From Palleniella muris (GTDB lineage Bacteria; Bacteroidota; Bacteroidia; Bacteroidales; Bacteroidaceae), in NCBI RefSeq assembly GCF_004792655.1, contig NZ_SRZC01000012.1, forward strand, positions 43,839 to 107,838: a stretch of DNA of 64,000 nt, given 5' to 3'. This document shows positions 1-8,342 of the stretch, piece by piece; positions within the stretch are counted from its first letter, which is position 1; the number at the start of each line of letters is the position of its first letter. A model generated the notes under the pieces. It saw only the letters and a list, made by a program, of their open reading frames with translations. It did no database searches and had not been told where the DNA came from. The translations under genes and the position numbers were made by a program.

Positions 1-1
1 C

Positions 2-1297
2 GACGAGGATCAGCGCAAGCGTTATGTGCCACGCGTATGCAATGGCGAGACAATGTCCATGGACCTCACAGAGCCGGACGCAGGTTCTGACCTGCAGAGC
101 GTTATGCTCAAGGCGACATTCGATGAGGAGAACAACTGCTGGCGACTGAACGGCTGCAAGCGTTTCATCACCAACGGCGACTCTGACATCCACCTTGTGC
201 TCGCACGTTCAGAGGACGGCACACGCGACGGACGCGGTCTTTCAATGTTCATCTATGACAAGCGCGACGGCGGTGTTGACGTGCGACGCATCGAGAACAA
301 GCTTGGCATCCACGGTTCCCCTACATGTGAGCTTGTCTACAAGAACGCCAAGGCAGAGCTTTGCGGTTCACGCAAACTCGGACTCATCAAGTATGTCATG
401 GGACTTATGAACGGTGCGCGCCTCGGAATCGCAGGCCAGTCAACCGGAACATCGCAGATGGCTTACAACGAAGCCCTCGCTTACGCAAAGGACCGCAAGC
501 AGTTTGGCAAGGCTATCATCGAGTTCCCTGCCGTTTACGACATGCTTGCCACCATGAAGGCTAAGCTTGACGCAAGCCGCACATTATATTATACTACCTC
601 ACGCTACGTAGATATGTACAAGACTCTTGAGGACATCGAGCGTGAGCGCAAGGAGAATGGTGAGCGTCTCACCGCTGAGGAGAAGGCTGAATGCAAGACA
701 TTCTCACGCCTTGCCGATGCTTTCACACCAATGGCAAAGGGCATGACCTCCGAGTATGCCAACCAGATAGCATACGACGGCATACAGGTGCACGGCGGTT
801 CCGGCTTCATGCTTGAGTACGCTTGCCAGCGTCTGTACCGTGACGCACGTATCCTCACTATCTACGAGGGCACGACACAGCTTCAGACTGTTGCCGCTGG
901 ACGCTACATTACAAATGGGTTCTATGGTCAGGTCATTGCCGAAATGCTTGAAGCAGGTCAGGCTCCGGCATCCGTAGGCTCTGCAGACTGGTGCGCAGAG
1001 GAGTTCCTTCCACTGAAGGAGCGTGTGGCAAAGATGGCTGAGAAGTACAACGCTGCTGTCGCTTACACCAACAATCAGAAGAACGATGAGTTCAAAGACC
1101 TCGTCATCCGCCACCTCTACGAAATGGCAGGCGACTGCATCATGGCAATCCTCCTTATCGCCGATGCGTCAAAAGCTCCCGAACTCTTCGGCAAATCGGC
1201 ACGTGTCTATGCACGCCATGCTGCTTCCGAGGTTGAGAAGCATTACGATTTCGTGATGTCCGCAACAGCCGAAGACCTCGCAGACTACCGCAGATAA
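2..1297 (+). CDS. Acyl-CoA dehydrogenase, C-terminal part (5' end outside window)
   Basis: FAD-dependent alpha,beta-dehydrogenation of acyl-CoA thioesters, with electrons passed to electron-transfer flavoprotein. The reading frame is open from base 2, so the gene begins before the window; the GTG at 26 is internal. The EPDAGSD motif near the left end is the acyl-CoA dehydrogenase middle-domain signature. The IYEGTTQ motif carries the catalytic-base Glu of medium-chain type enzymes (codon 866-868). About 130 residues follow this motif, forming the C-terminal extension seen in the roughly 560-residue Bacteroidales enzymes. Such genes usually follow etfA/etfB; that is inference here because the left flank is missing. 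A strong hairpin terminator follows, so this is the last gene of its operon. Substrate chain length cannot be read from the sequence. Confidence 0.93.
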   Translation, partial: DEDQRKRYVPRVCNGETMSMDLTEPDAGSDLQSVMLKATFDEENNCWRLNGCKRFITNGDSDIHLVLARSEDGTRDGRGLSMFIYDKRDGGVDVRRIENKLGIHGSPTCELVYKNAKAELCGSRKLGLIKYVMGLMNGARLGIAGQSTGTSQMAYNEALAYAKDRKQFGKAIIEFPAVYDMLATMKAKLDASRTLYYTTSRYVDMYKTLEDIERERKENGERLTAEEKAECKTFSRLADAFTPMAKGMTSEYANQIAYDGIQVHGGSGFMLEYACQRLYRDARILTIYEGTTQLQTVAAGRYITNGFYGQVIAEMLEAGQAPASVGSADWCAEEFLPLKERVAKMAEKYNAAVAYTNNQKNDEFKDLVIRHLYEMAGDCIMAILLIADASKAPELFGKSARVYARHAASEVEKHYDFVMSATAEDLADYRR

Positions 1298-1352
1298 ACG
1301 AAAGAACAAATACTGCACAAAAGCTGTATTAATACTTTCACAGACATGATTT

Positions 1353-1399
1353 AAACCACCATAATCTTCTCAAAAACGGAGATTATGGTGGTTTTTCTT
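1353..1399 (+). terminator. Rho-independent terminator after acyl-CoA dehydrogenase
   Basis: A 14-bp perfect stem (1353-1366 with 1381-1394) with a 14-nt loop is followed by a T run. It closes the upstream operon before the fabI promoter. Confidence 0.9.
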
Positions 1400-1406
1400 A
1401 CAATTA

Positions 1407-1438
1407 TTTGTCTGTTAATGAAAAAGTTTGTACCTTTG
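1407..1438 (+). promoter_or_regulatory. fabI promoter (Bacteroidetes type)
   Basis: TTTG at 1407-1410 and TACCTTTG at 1431-1438 are separated by 20 nt, matching the Bacteroidetes primary-sigma consensus. The start codon of fabI is about 40 nt downstream. Confidence 0.8.
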
Positions 1439-1479
1439 CCGAAATTTTTTAAGATAACAAACTCATAAGAAAAGAAAAT

Positions 1480-2340
1480 ATGTACAACTTACTTAAAGGA
1501 AAGAAAGGCATCATCTTCGGTGCCCTCAATGACCAGTCCATAGCTTGGAAAGTAGCAGAACGTGCCGTAGAGGAAGGTGCAGAGATTGTGCTCACCAACA
1601 CTGCTGTGGCTATCCGCATGGGAACACTTGACGAACTCGCCAAGACAACTCACGCAGCAGCCGTCATCCCTGCCGACGCAACAAGCGTTGAAGACCTCGA
1701 GAACCTTTTCACTGAGGCACAGAAAGCTCTCGGTGGCAAGATAGATTTCGTACTGCACTCATGCGCAATGTCTGTAAATATGCGCAAGAAGCGCACCTAC
1801 GATGACCTCGACTATGGCTTCCTGGACAAGACTCTTGACATCTCCGCAGTGTCTTTCCACAAGATGATGCAGGTGGCAAAGAAACTTGACGCCATCGCAG
1901 AAGGCGGTTCTATCCTCGCACTGACCTACGTTGCATCCCACCGCACATTCTTCGGTTATAACGACATGGCTGACGCAAAGGCTCTCCTTGAGTCCATCAC
2001 ACGCTCTTTCGGCTACATCTACGGCCGCGAGAAGCAGGTGCGCGTCAACTGTATCTCACAGTCCCCTACCCTCACCACAGCAGGTGGCGGCATCAAGGGC
2101 TTCGACGGTATGCTTGATTTCGCTGACCGTATGTCACCACTCGGCAACGCATCAGCAGACGATTGTGCAGACTACTGCATCACACTCTTCTCCGACCTCA
2201 CAAAGAAGGTTACCATGCAGACACTCTTCCATGACGGCGGATTCTCCAACATGGGTATGTCTCTCCGCGGAATGGAGCAGTACAACAAGTCATTCATCCC
2301 TGAAAACACTGACGAGAACGGCAAGATTATCTACGGATAA
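1480..2340 (+). CDS. fabI: Enoyl-[acyl-carrier-protein] reductase (NADH)
   Basis: Last step of each cycle of type II fatty acid elongation: reduces trans-2-enoyl-ACP. The 286-residue length is normal for Bacteroidetes FabI. The divergent short-chain dehydrogenase nucleotide-binding loop is at residues 14-22 (GALNDQSIA). The FabI active-site pair is present as Y160 and K167 in the YNDMADAK motif (Tyr-x6-Lys, as in E. coli FabI). The ATG at 1480 follows a clear promoter and leader. It stands as a single-gene unit between two terminators. FabI is the target of triclosan-type inhibitors; no resistance change can be judged without an alignment. Confidence 0.97.
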   Translation: MYNLLKGKKGIIFGALNDQSIAWKVAERAVEEGAEIVLTNTAVAIRMGTLDELAKTTHAAAVIPADATSVEDLENLFTEAQKALGGKIDFVLHSCAMSVNMRKKRTYDDLDYGFLDKTLDISAVSFHKMMQVAKKLDAIAEGGSILALTYVASHRTFFGYNDMADAKALLESITRSFGYIYGREKQVRVNCISQSPTLTTAGGGIKGFDGMLDFADRMSPLGNASADDCADYCITLFSDLTKKVTMQTLFHDGGFSNMGMSLRGMEQYNKSFIPENTDENGKIIYG

Positions 2341-2384
2341 TCGTCTCTTCTCCGTAAATATTTTTACGTTTTGGAGCATACACA

Positions 2385-2429
2385 GCACCGCATCGGGAAC
2401 TATTCCCCTATGCGGTGCTATTGTTTTTT
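2385..2429 (+). terminator. Terminator after fabI
   Basis: A 9-bp stem GCACCGCAT (2385-2393) pairs with ATGCGGTGC (2410-2418) and is followed by a T-rich run at 2421-2429. Confidence 0.85.
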
Positions 2430-2449
2430 GCAAATAAACACTAAAAAAG

Positions 2450-2480
2450 TTGTGGTGTTGGAACAAATGAAATACCTTTG
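2450..2480 (+). promoter_or_regulatory. Promoter of the metallophosphoesterase operon
   Basis: TTG near 2450-2452 and TACCTTTG at 2473-2480 are about 20 nt apart; the start codon follows at 2507. Confidence 0.7.
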
Positions 2481-2506
2481 TAACAATTTTACAGACCAAT
2501 AAAAGA

Positions 2507-3337
2507 ATGAACAGACATACCATAAAACATACTGTCATTGGGATGCTCACTGTTTTCTTCATGTCGGGATGTGACATGTTTGAATACCACCCATACAGCA
2601 CAAAGTTTGAGGGAAGGACAAACATACACGCTACCAGCATTGAGCAGATTGAGCGTCTGTGCAAGGATAAGGAAGAGATAACCTTCGCATTCATCACCGA
2701 CACGCAGGGCAGCAACACAAACATGCAGGACGCCATAAGGCTGATACGGGAGCGTGGCGACATTGATTTCATTGTCCATGGCGGCGACCAGACCGACTTC
2801 GGGCTGCCGAAAGAGTTCATGTGGTGCAGAGACCAGCTTGAAGCCTCAGGACTGCCTTATGTCTCAGTGATAGGCAACCACGACTGCCTTGGCAACGGCG
2901 AGCACACTTTCGAGTACATCTACGGTACTCCGAATTTCACATTCAACGCCGGTTACATCCATTTCGTATGCCTCAACACCGTTGCCTTAGAATACGACTA
3001 CTCACATCCTGTGCCGGACTTCAACTTCATCGAGCAGGACATCGAGACCCTCAAAGGTCTCAATGCCGAGAAAGATTCCATAAAACGCACGATAGCCGTG
3101 ATGCACTCACGCCCCGGCGACGAGCAGTTCAACAATAATGTGGCAAAGGTCTTCAACCTATATATGACGCAATATCCCGGACTTTTCTGCGTCAACGGCC
3201 ACAACCACTGCGATGATGTCAGCGACATCTTCAGCAACGGCATCATCTATTACGGCTGCACAAACATCAAGGAGCGTGCCTATTATGTATTTAAAATAAG
3301 GAAAGACGGATATGACTTTGAGAAGATTGATTTCTAA
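2507..3337 (+). CDS. Metallophosphoesterase lipoprotein (calcineurin-like)
   Basis: Predicted exported phosphoesterase of 276 residues. A signal peptide ends in the lipobox FFMSGC, giving a lipidated Cys22. Calcineurin-type metal-binding motifs occur in order: D65-T-Q67, GGDQTD (92-97), GNHD (123-126), MH (199-200) and GHNH (231-234). The first motif is usually DxH; here the His is Gln, which also occurs in some family members. The substrate is not predictable; phosphodiester or phosphomonoester hydrolysis in the periplasm or at the surface is likely. It starts a small operon with the next gene, which begins 26 bp before its stop. Confidence 0.88.
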   Translation: MNRHTIKHTVIGMLTVFFMSGCDMFEYHPYSTKFEGRTNIHATSIEQIERLCKDKEEITFAFITDTQGSNTNMQDAIRLIRERGDIDFIVHGGDQTDFGLPKEFMWCRDQLEASGLPYVSVIGNHDCLGNGEHTFEYIYGTPNFTFNAGYIHFVCLNTVALEYDYSHPVPDFNFIEQDIETLKGLNAEKDSIKRTIAVMHSRPGDEQFNNNVAKVFNLYMTQYPGLFCVNGHNHCDDVSDIFSNGIIYYGCTNIKERAYYVFKIRKDGYDFEKIDF

Positions 3338-4031
3338 ACTGCTGCCCGCAATACTGCTTTTCACATCCTTAGGGACAGCAAACGCACAGACAGACACTCT
3401 GGCCATAACGGCTGATTCTGCACAAACAGCTTGCGGTGACAGCATAACAGACGTCCAAAGGAAATACCGGAATTACGAGAAACGCACGAATTGGTATAAG
3501 AAACAATGGGCAGCATTGATTCCAAACAGATTCTCCCTGCAGTATGCAGGAGACATCGGCATGGTTTCCGCCGGCATCGGCTGGTGCTACGGCAAGCGCG
3601 GACAATGGGGAACGCATGTTTTCCTTGGCTATCTCCCGAAAAACCACACTCCCTCATCCTATTGGTCATTCACCGTCAAGCAGGTGTACACCCCATGGAG
3701 CCTGCCGATAGGCAAGAAATGGACTATCGAGCCACTCTACGGAACACTGTTCCTGAACTCCATACTCAGTGACGAATTCTGGACAAAGGAACCCGACCGC
3801 TACCCTAAAGGCTATTACGGATTCTCAAGCAGGATACGCTTCCACCTCGGCATAGGACAGAAAGTGACATTCCTTGTACCTGCACACAAGCGGTTTCTTG
3901 CAAAGAAAATATCCCTCTACTATGAAGTGTCCACCTGCGACCTCTATGTCCGCCAGAGAATCCTGAGCAAGACAATACCACTCAAAGACATAATATGCCT
4001 TGCAGTAGGCGTACAATACACAATCCTGTAA
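3312..4031 (+). CDS. Exported hypothetical protein, possible outer-membrane barrel
   Basis: 239 residues with an N-terminal signal peptide (hydrophobic LLPAILLFTSLG then ANAQ, likely cleaved after Ala). The mature part has alternating polar and aromatic stretches and ends in VGVQYTIL, which suggests a small beta-barrel or an outer-membrane-associated protein. The ATG at 3312 lies inside the preceding phosphoesterase gene (26-bp overlap), so the two are translationally coupled. I do not recognise a named family. A role with the upstream phosphoesterase lipoprotein is only inferred from the overlap. Confidence 0.75.
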   Translation: MTLRRLISKLLPAILLFTSLGTANAQTDTLAITADSAQTACGDSITDVQRKYRNYEKRTNWYKKQWAALIPNRFSLQYAGDIGMVSAGIGWCYGKRGQWGTHVFLGYLPKNHTPSSYWSFTVKQVYTPWSLPIGKKWTIEPLYGTLFLNSILSDEFWTKEPDRYPKGYYGFSSRIRFHLGIGQKVTFLVPAHKRFLAKKISLYYEVSTCDLYVRQRILSKTIPLKDIICLAVGVQYTIL

Positions 4032-4045
4032 CCCCATCAACAACC

Positions 4046-4426
4046 ATGGACATCGAACAAATAAGGAATTACTGCCTCTCTCTCCCACAGACTTACGAAG
4101 ACTTTCCATTCGACGAGGATGCGCTTGCCTTCCGCGTCATGGACAAGATTTTCGCAATGATAAGCCTCAGCAATCCGGAATGGTTCGTACTGAAATGCCA
4201 CCCTGACCTGGCACTCCAACTGCGTGAGAACCACCACGAGATACAGGCAGCATGGCACATGAACAAGAAATACTGGAATCAGATTAACATCTTCGGCACA
4301 CTTCCCGACAGCCTCATCACCGACATGATACGCCACAGCTATGCGGAGGTCGTGAAGAAAATGCCTAAGAAAATACAGACTGAATATCCGGAGCTACTGA
4401 CCGTAACGTCACCACTCCGGCCATAA
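4046..4426 (+). CDS. MmcQ/YjbR family protein
   Basis: 126 residues from the ATG at 4046, which gives the usual family N-terminus (MDIEQIRNYCLSLP); an earlier in-frame start at 3995 would lie inside the previous gene and is less likely. Features of the MmcQ/YjbR fold (cyanophage gyrase-inhibitor-like, double-wing DNA-binding) are TYEDFPFDED near the start, the WFVLKCHPDLA core and an AWHMNKKYWNQI segment. The family is widespread in small regulatory or stress contexts, but its biochemical function is not established. Confidence 0.88.
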   Translation: MDIEQIRNYCLSLPQTYEDFPFDEDALAFRVMDKIFAMISLSNPEWFVLKCHPDLALQLRENHHEIQAAWHMNKKYWNQINIFGTLPDSLITDMIRHSYAEVVKKMPKKIQTEYPELLTVTSPLRP

Positions 4427-4503
4427 CGCGCCACAGACCGCATGCCCCGTCTGACATCCACACCGTCTCAACACACACCCTATCCACCCCATAACCCGCA
4501 GCC

Positions 4504-5082
4504 ATGGCAAACTTCAACTCCTACATTGATGCCATAGACATGAGTTTCTGGCAACAGATATGCGCGGAACACGGCACTCTCCACCGCCTGCGCAAAGGTG
4601 AGTCCCTCACCATTCCGAGAGCCGATGCCAAGCGGCTGAAATATGCCGGCATTGTAAAGAAAGGATATTTCAAATACACCGTGGCAGACACTGACGGCAA
4701 CGAGCGCATCACAGGATTCTCATTCAGCGGTACACTCGTGGGAGATTTCCTCAACATCATTGACAAGACTCCGGTCAGGACAAACATCATTGCCGCCGTG
4801 GATACGGAAGCTGTCCTTGTCCCCATAGAGATTGTAAGGAAAATGCTCCTCTCCATGCCGGCCATGAGGCATGCCATGGCAGAGGCGCTGTTCAAGCAGG
4901 CATACACCACCTACACTGACATCGTCCGCCTCACACCAGAGGAACGCTACCGGGAACTGCTGAAACGGCATCCCGACATCCTGCAGAACATATCGCTGAA
5001 GGAGATGGCATCATACCTGCAGATAACGCCGACACACCTCAGCCGCATACGCAAGTCGCTGACATTCAATGAGGGGGGGTGA
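4504..5082 (+). CDS. Crp/Fnr family transcriptional regulator
   Basis: 192 residues. The N-terminal half is a cyclic-nucleotide-binding-type jelly roll (GIVKKGYFKYTVADTDGNER, then GDFLNIID). The C-terminal half is a helix-turn-helix (SLKEMASYLQITPTHLSRIRK), typical of Bacteroidetes Crp-like regulators. The cAMP-contacting Arg-Ser pair of E. coli Crp is not evident, so the ligand is unknown. The last codons (Glu-Gly-Gly, then TGA) come from a 7-G run at 5073-5079, so a one-base slip would change the C-terminus. A perfect palindrome lies between this gene and the downstream operon. Confidence 0.88.
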   Translation: MANFNSYIDAIDMSFWQQICAEHGTLHRLRKGESLTIPRADAKRLKYAGIVKKGYFKYTVADTDGNERITGFSFSGTLVGDFLNIIDKTPVRTNIIAAVDTEAVLVPIEIVRKMLLSMPAMRHAMAEALFKQAYTTYTDIVRLTPEERYRELLKRHPDILQNISLKEMASYLQITPTHLSRIRKSLTFNEGG

Positions 5083-5149
5083 TTTTTCCTATATCAAAGC
5101 CCTGTCGCTCTGAGCAACATACATCATAAACTTTTTCTCCCATAACGTG

Positions 5150-5180
5150 CAACTCTCAACATTTGTTGAGAGTTGTTTTG
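5150..5180 (+). terminator. Perfect 12-bp palindrome, terminator or operator
   Basis: CAACTCTCAACA (5150-5161) and TGTTGAGAGTTG (5164-5175) are perfect inverted repeats separated by 2 nt and followed by a T-rich stretch. This can end the Crp-like gene's transcript. It also overlaps the upstream part of the next promoter (TAACTTTG at 5192-5199), so an operator role for the Crp-like regulator is possible. Confidence 0.6.
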
Positions 5181-5222
5181 TTTTCAGGCAATAACTTTGC
5201 CACTGAGAAAAAATCCAACAGT

Positions 5223-5906
5223 ATGAAAGCAAAAACAACATTCCTCTCAGCACTTGCCGCCATTGCCGCATTGTGCCTCACCACTCTACCGTCATGCCAG
5301 ATAGCGGAGGCTGTCATTGCCGGCACAACATTCTACGAAACGGAAATAACCACCGTGGATAACCGCATCATATCAGGGCAGATAGGCGGACAGAGATCGT
5401 CAAATCTTCCTTCCGGCGCCAAGACAATAAGCATAAAGACCGCCGAGGGAAGGCAGAAGATAAAGAGTGAGACCATCAGATACATGACACTCTCACGCAA
5501 GGGGAAGCCGGAGAAACAGCAGACTCTCGTCTATACCGACTACAAAATCCCTTACACGAAGAAAGGCGAGCTTAAGTTCCGCACCTACAAGAGCTGGCAG
5601 ATACTCAACAGCGTGGGCGACAACCTCATCGTGACAGCCTACGGCAACACCTACAGTCTGGCAAAAGACGGCGCGCTCATCATCACCTACAGCAGAGATA
5701 CCGGCATACAGTATTGCCTGCAGAGGAAGGGAGACGACTGTCCCATACATTTCGGACGCAACACCTCAAGCCGCTCCCACATGCGCAAGCAATGGCAGAA
5801 ATTCCTCGCCGACGACCCTGCTCTCTGTGAGAAAATAAAGACAAAGGAGATTGACGCCTTCGACTTCAAGACCATAACCGAGCAATATACCCCTCAAGGA
5901 AAATGA
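5223..5906 (+). CDS. Hypothetical lipoprotein
   Basis: 227 residues from the ATG at 5223, which gives a clean lipoprotein signal peptide (hydrophobic LSALAAIAALCLTTLP, lipobox LPSC). A longer in-frame start at 5163 is upstream of the promoter's TAACTTTG box (5192-5199) and is rejected. The mature region is basic and rich in Lys/Thr/Arg, with no family I recognise. It is translationally coupled (ATGA overlap) to the following outer-membrane-like gene, so both likely act at the envelope. Confidence 0.72.
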   Translation: MKAKTTFLSALAAIAALCLTTLPSCQIAEAVIAGTTFYETEITTVDNRIISGQIGGQRSSNLPSGAKTISIKTAEGRQKIKSETIRYMTLSRKGKPEKQQTLVYTDYKIPYTKKGELKFRTYKSWQILNSVGDNLIVTAYGNTYSLAKDGALIITYSRDTGIQYCLQRKGDDCPIHFGRNTSSRSHMRKQWQKFLADDPALCEKIKTKEIDAFDFKTITEQYTPQGK

Positions 5907-6547
5907 CCCAACACGGCATACATACCGGCATACGGCACCTGCTGCTGACAGCCTTCCTGTCACTCTCCTCACTGAACGCCGTGGCGCAGGAGACATCATG
6001 GAAAGACGGCGGCATGCTCTTCACCATAGGAGCCGGCTATGAACACATGCCTGACGCCTACTCTCCGCAGGGCATAGCCTTTGACATCAGCGCGCGTTTC
6101 TACACTTCCGAACGCCTGTTCTGGGAAATAAACGGCCATTGGGGCTCGCACAGCGGCAATAAGGATGTCATGCAGAAAGGACGCCCGTTCAGTATCCATG
6201 ACGAGCGCAACTGTCTCCTTGCCGCCACGGGACCGGGTTATGAAGTGTTGCAGACCGGGAACCGCTTCTTTGACGTCTATGTCAAGGCTCTCATAGGCTA
6301 TGGCGCAAAGAAGGCGGAGTATGACAGATACGAGCCTCTCCCGCCATACGAAAGCAGCGGGATTATCGTGGAAGACGGCAGAATAACCCTTGGAAGCAGC
6401 GACAGCCGTAAAGGCATAGCCGCCGTATTTGGCATCGGGGCAGACCTGCGCTCCAAGCGCTGGACACTCACCCCGTCAGTAAATGCCATATATGTCGGCC
6501 GGAAATGGAATATCGCCCCTATGATTGCCGTAGGCTATTTTTATTGA
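5903..6547 (+). CDS. Exported hypothetical protein, possible outer-membrane beta-barrel
   Basis: 214 residues. A signal peptide (LLLTAFLSLSSLNAVAQ) is followed by a mature part with alternating aromatic strands, ending in APMIAVGYFY. The terminal aromatic residue and strand pattern fit a small outer-membrane barrel (porin-like, OmpW/OmpA-type size). The start codon overlaps the stop of the upstream lipoprotein by 4 nt. The gene is followed by a strong terminator, so the two genes form one unit downstream of the 5192-5199 promoter. Its function is unknown. Confidence 0.72.
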   Translation: MTQHGIHTGIRHLLLTAFLSLSSLNAVAQETSWKDGGMLFTIGAGYEHMPDAYSPQGIAFDISARFYTSERLFWEINGHWGSHSGNKDVMQKGRPFSIHDERNCLLAATGPGYEVLQTGNRFFDVYVKALIGYGAKKAEYDRYEPLPPYESSGIIVEDGRITLGSSDSRKGIAAVFGIGADLRSKRWTLTPSVNAIYVGRKWNIAPMIAVGYFY

Positions 6548-6589
6548 GACACGGTTAGAGAAGGACAGCATCGGCGGCGGCAAAAGAGA

Positions 6590-6627
6590 AGCCTTTCACT
6601 TGCAGCAAACAGGTGAAAGGCTTTTTT
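6590..6627 (+). terminator. Rho-independent terminator
   Basis: AGCCTTTCACTT (6590-6601) pairs with AGGTGAAAGGCT (6611-6622), with one mismatch region, and is followed by T6. It ends the lipoprotein/barrel operon. Confidence 0.88.
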
Positions 6628-6889
6628 CATCCCACAAACTTCAGATACGGAGAGACACATCGGCAGGCCATTCCCAACAGAAAGGAATGCCCGCAGAATT
6701 ATTCTCCATATTCTTTTCCAAAATGTCAAGGCATGTGCCATCCATGTCCCACCATTATGAATCGCAATAGTAAGGAAAGCATCACCGACCGGCAGCATCA
6801 CCGACCCGTAACCGGCAATATCTCTGTCACCACATTGCAATGAATCGATAAAGACACCCTGTCATGTGCGGCAATCCCACCATTCACCA
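6628..6889. other. Intergenic region without recognised gene
   Basis: No convincing gene. A short open frame on + (6613-6843) starts inside the terminator and has no promoter or family match. A short imperfect tandem repeat (GCATCACCGACC twice, about 6779-6806) is the only structure seen. Confidence 0.5.
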
Positions 6890-7417
6890 TCAAGGCCGGA
6901 ACAAACCGCCATCTTCCATTTCCCTCAAATACAAGCGTGCGCACATCTCCGCGTCATCTCCGGCACGGTGGTGAGTACCTTCAGGAATACCGAACTGCTC
7001 ACAAAGATAGCCCAGCGTATTGCAACCAAAGGCGTACATCTGCCTGGCTGTTTTCAGTGAGCAGTGCCATTTCAGGTCAGGCAAATGGAGGTGGTAAAGC
7101 CTGGCGGAATGCTCCAGACAGCTGCGATCGAAGGGAGCATTGTGCGCCACAAACGTGTCAAACTCGTCAAGGTACAGACGCTCGATCTCTTCCCAAACCT
7201 CCGGGAAAGAAGGGCTGTCGGCGGTGTCTTCCGGACGAATGCCGTGACACTTAATGTTCCAATAACTGTATTGGTTGTCCTCCGGCTGCACAAGCCATGA
7301 GCGCGTTTCTGCAACCTCGCCGTCACGCACAACACAGATGCCCACCTCGCACACCGAAGCGCGCTTGCCTGTCGCCGTCTCAAAATCTATCGCTATGAAG
7401 TTCAATCCTTTAGTCAT
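6890..7417 (-). CDS. 3'-5' exonuclease, DNA polymerase III epsilon-like (DEDDh)
   Basis: 175-residue single-domain exonuclease. DEDDh motifs are visible: D11-F-E13 (DFET), D97 in HNAPFD, and H150 with D155 in HRAGDDA. It lacks the C-terminal polymerase-binding tail of DnaQ, so it is likely an accessory repair or RNA/DNA trimming nuclease rather than the replicative proofreader. It is monocistronic with its own promoter box (CAAAGGTA on +, 7448-7455). The ATG at 7417 is supported by position relative to that box. Confidence 0.9.
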   Translation of the reverse strand: MTKGLNFIAIDFETATGKRASVCEVGICVVRDGEVAETRSWLVQPEDNQYSYWNIKCHGIRPEDTADSPSFPEVWEEIERLYLDEFDTFVAHNAPFDRSCLEHSARLYHLHLPDLKWHCSLKTARQMYAFGCNTLGYLCEQFGIPEGTHHRAGDDAEMCARLYLREMEDGGLFRP

Positions 7418-7447
7418 TTTTTTCGTTTTTTCATAATAGTTTCACTA

Positions 7448-7455
7448 CAAAGGTA
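7448..7455 (-). promoter_or_regulatory. -7 box of the DEDDh exonuclease promoter
   Basis: The minus strand reads TACCTTTG about 30 nt upstream of the start codon. No clear -33 element was seen. Confidence 0.6.
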
Positions 7456-7580
7456 TATATTAATCCGTGAAAAACCGTGCCTTCTGTCCGGTATTTTCTT
7501 CCTCCTGTCCATTCTTAACGTTTTTTGTATTTTAGCGGAAGCTATCAGCCTATTATTCAGCAAGATACGATGAGCAAGGC

Positions 7581-7660
7581 AAAAGGTAACGCTTTACCGT
7601 GCAAAGCGTTACCTTTTACACTATAAAGCGTTACCCCTCACAACACGAAGTGTTACCTTT
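7581..7660. repeat. Cluster of four GTTACC-containing short repeats
   Basis: AAAGCGTTACC occurs at 7603 and 7625 on + and, inverted, at 7581-7595; a variant GAAGTGTTACC is at 7647. The first two copies form a 15-bp hairpin (7581-7595 with 7603-7617). The rest of the 7418-7736 gap holds only the exonuclease promoter. Confidence 0.75.
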
Positions 7661-7736
7661 CGTTTCACCACTCCCGGCATGCGCTGTCCGGAGTCCTTTC
7701 CGTGCGCAAGACCAAGTGTTTCCAGGAAATGCGGAA

Positions 7737-8327
7737 TCATTGTTCCGTGAACTCCTCTACCTCCTTGACAGTCTCGTTGATGAGCCGCATTTCCTTGCGG
7801 AACATCCATGCAAAAAACACTAAGCCGAGGGCGAAACCTACCAACATCACATAGATGTTTGAGAGCATCTGCGCATTGCCGGAATGGTTCCGGAACATGG
7901 TGGAAGTCAGCAAAGCCAGCCAAAGAAGCAGTGCCGGCACCTCTATCGCCATGGCAAGTTTCTCGTTGCGCTTGAAGCGGAGCATGCGGCGGCTTGTGGC
8001 AAGGAGGTCACCCGTCGAAAGGTCTTTCATCCCACGCGTGTTAATCACATTGTAGACGGCTTCGGCTATCGCACCAATGCAGAGGGTCGTCGTCAGGAAC
8101 AGTGAATGAGAAAATGAATAGACGGCTGCTGCAACCAATGGAAGCATGAGGAGCCCTGCCACGGTGATGTAGACATTGCAATTGCGTATCCACATGATTT
8201 TCGAGTGCATCGCCTTGCGCAGCATCTTGTCGCCCACGGTCACCTGCTTGTCAAGTTTTTCCTTGAATGCGGAAAGTTCCTTGCGCATCATCTCCAGTTC
8301 GTCAGTTGTATTGGTATTCATAATCAT
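7737..8327 (-). CDS. Membrane protein paired with ECF sigma factor
   Basis: 196 residues. A cytoplasmic coiled-coil-like N-terminus (ELEMMRKELSAFKEKLDKQ) is followed by about four transmembrane helices (around residues 52-70, 73-92, 124-142 and 155-175) and a charged C-terminal tail. It lies 15 nt downstream of an ECF sigma factor in the same direction, the usual place for an anti-sigma factor or an output membrane protein. No zinc-binding anti-sigma motif is present, so the anti-sigma role is only inferred. An alternative start 6 nt downstream (second Met) is equally plausible. Confidence 0.78.
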   Translation of the reverse strand: MIMNTNTTDELEMMRKELSAFKEKLDKQVTVGDKMLRKAMHSKIMWIRNCNVYITVAGLLMLPLVAAAVYSFSHSLFLTTTLCIGAIAEAVYNVINTRGMKDLSTGDLLATSRRMLRFKRNEKLAMAIEVPALLLWLALLTSTMFRNHSGNAQMLSNIYVMLVGFALGLVFFAWMFRKEMRLINETVKEVEEFTEQ

Positions 8328-8342
8328 TTGTCTTTTAGTTGT

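Noticed and set aside
6613..6843. Plus-strand open frame after the terminator
   Set aside because: Begins within the hairpin and has no promoter or family match.
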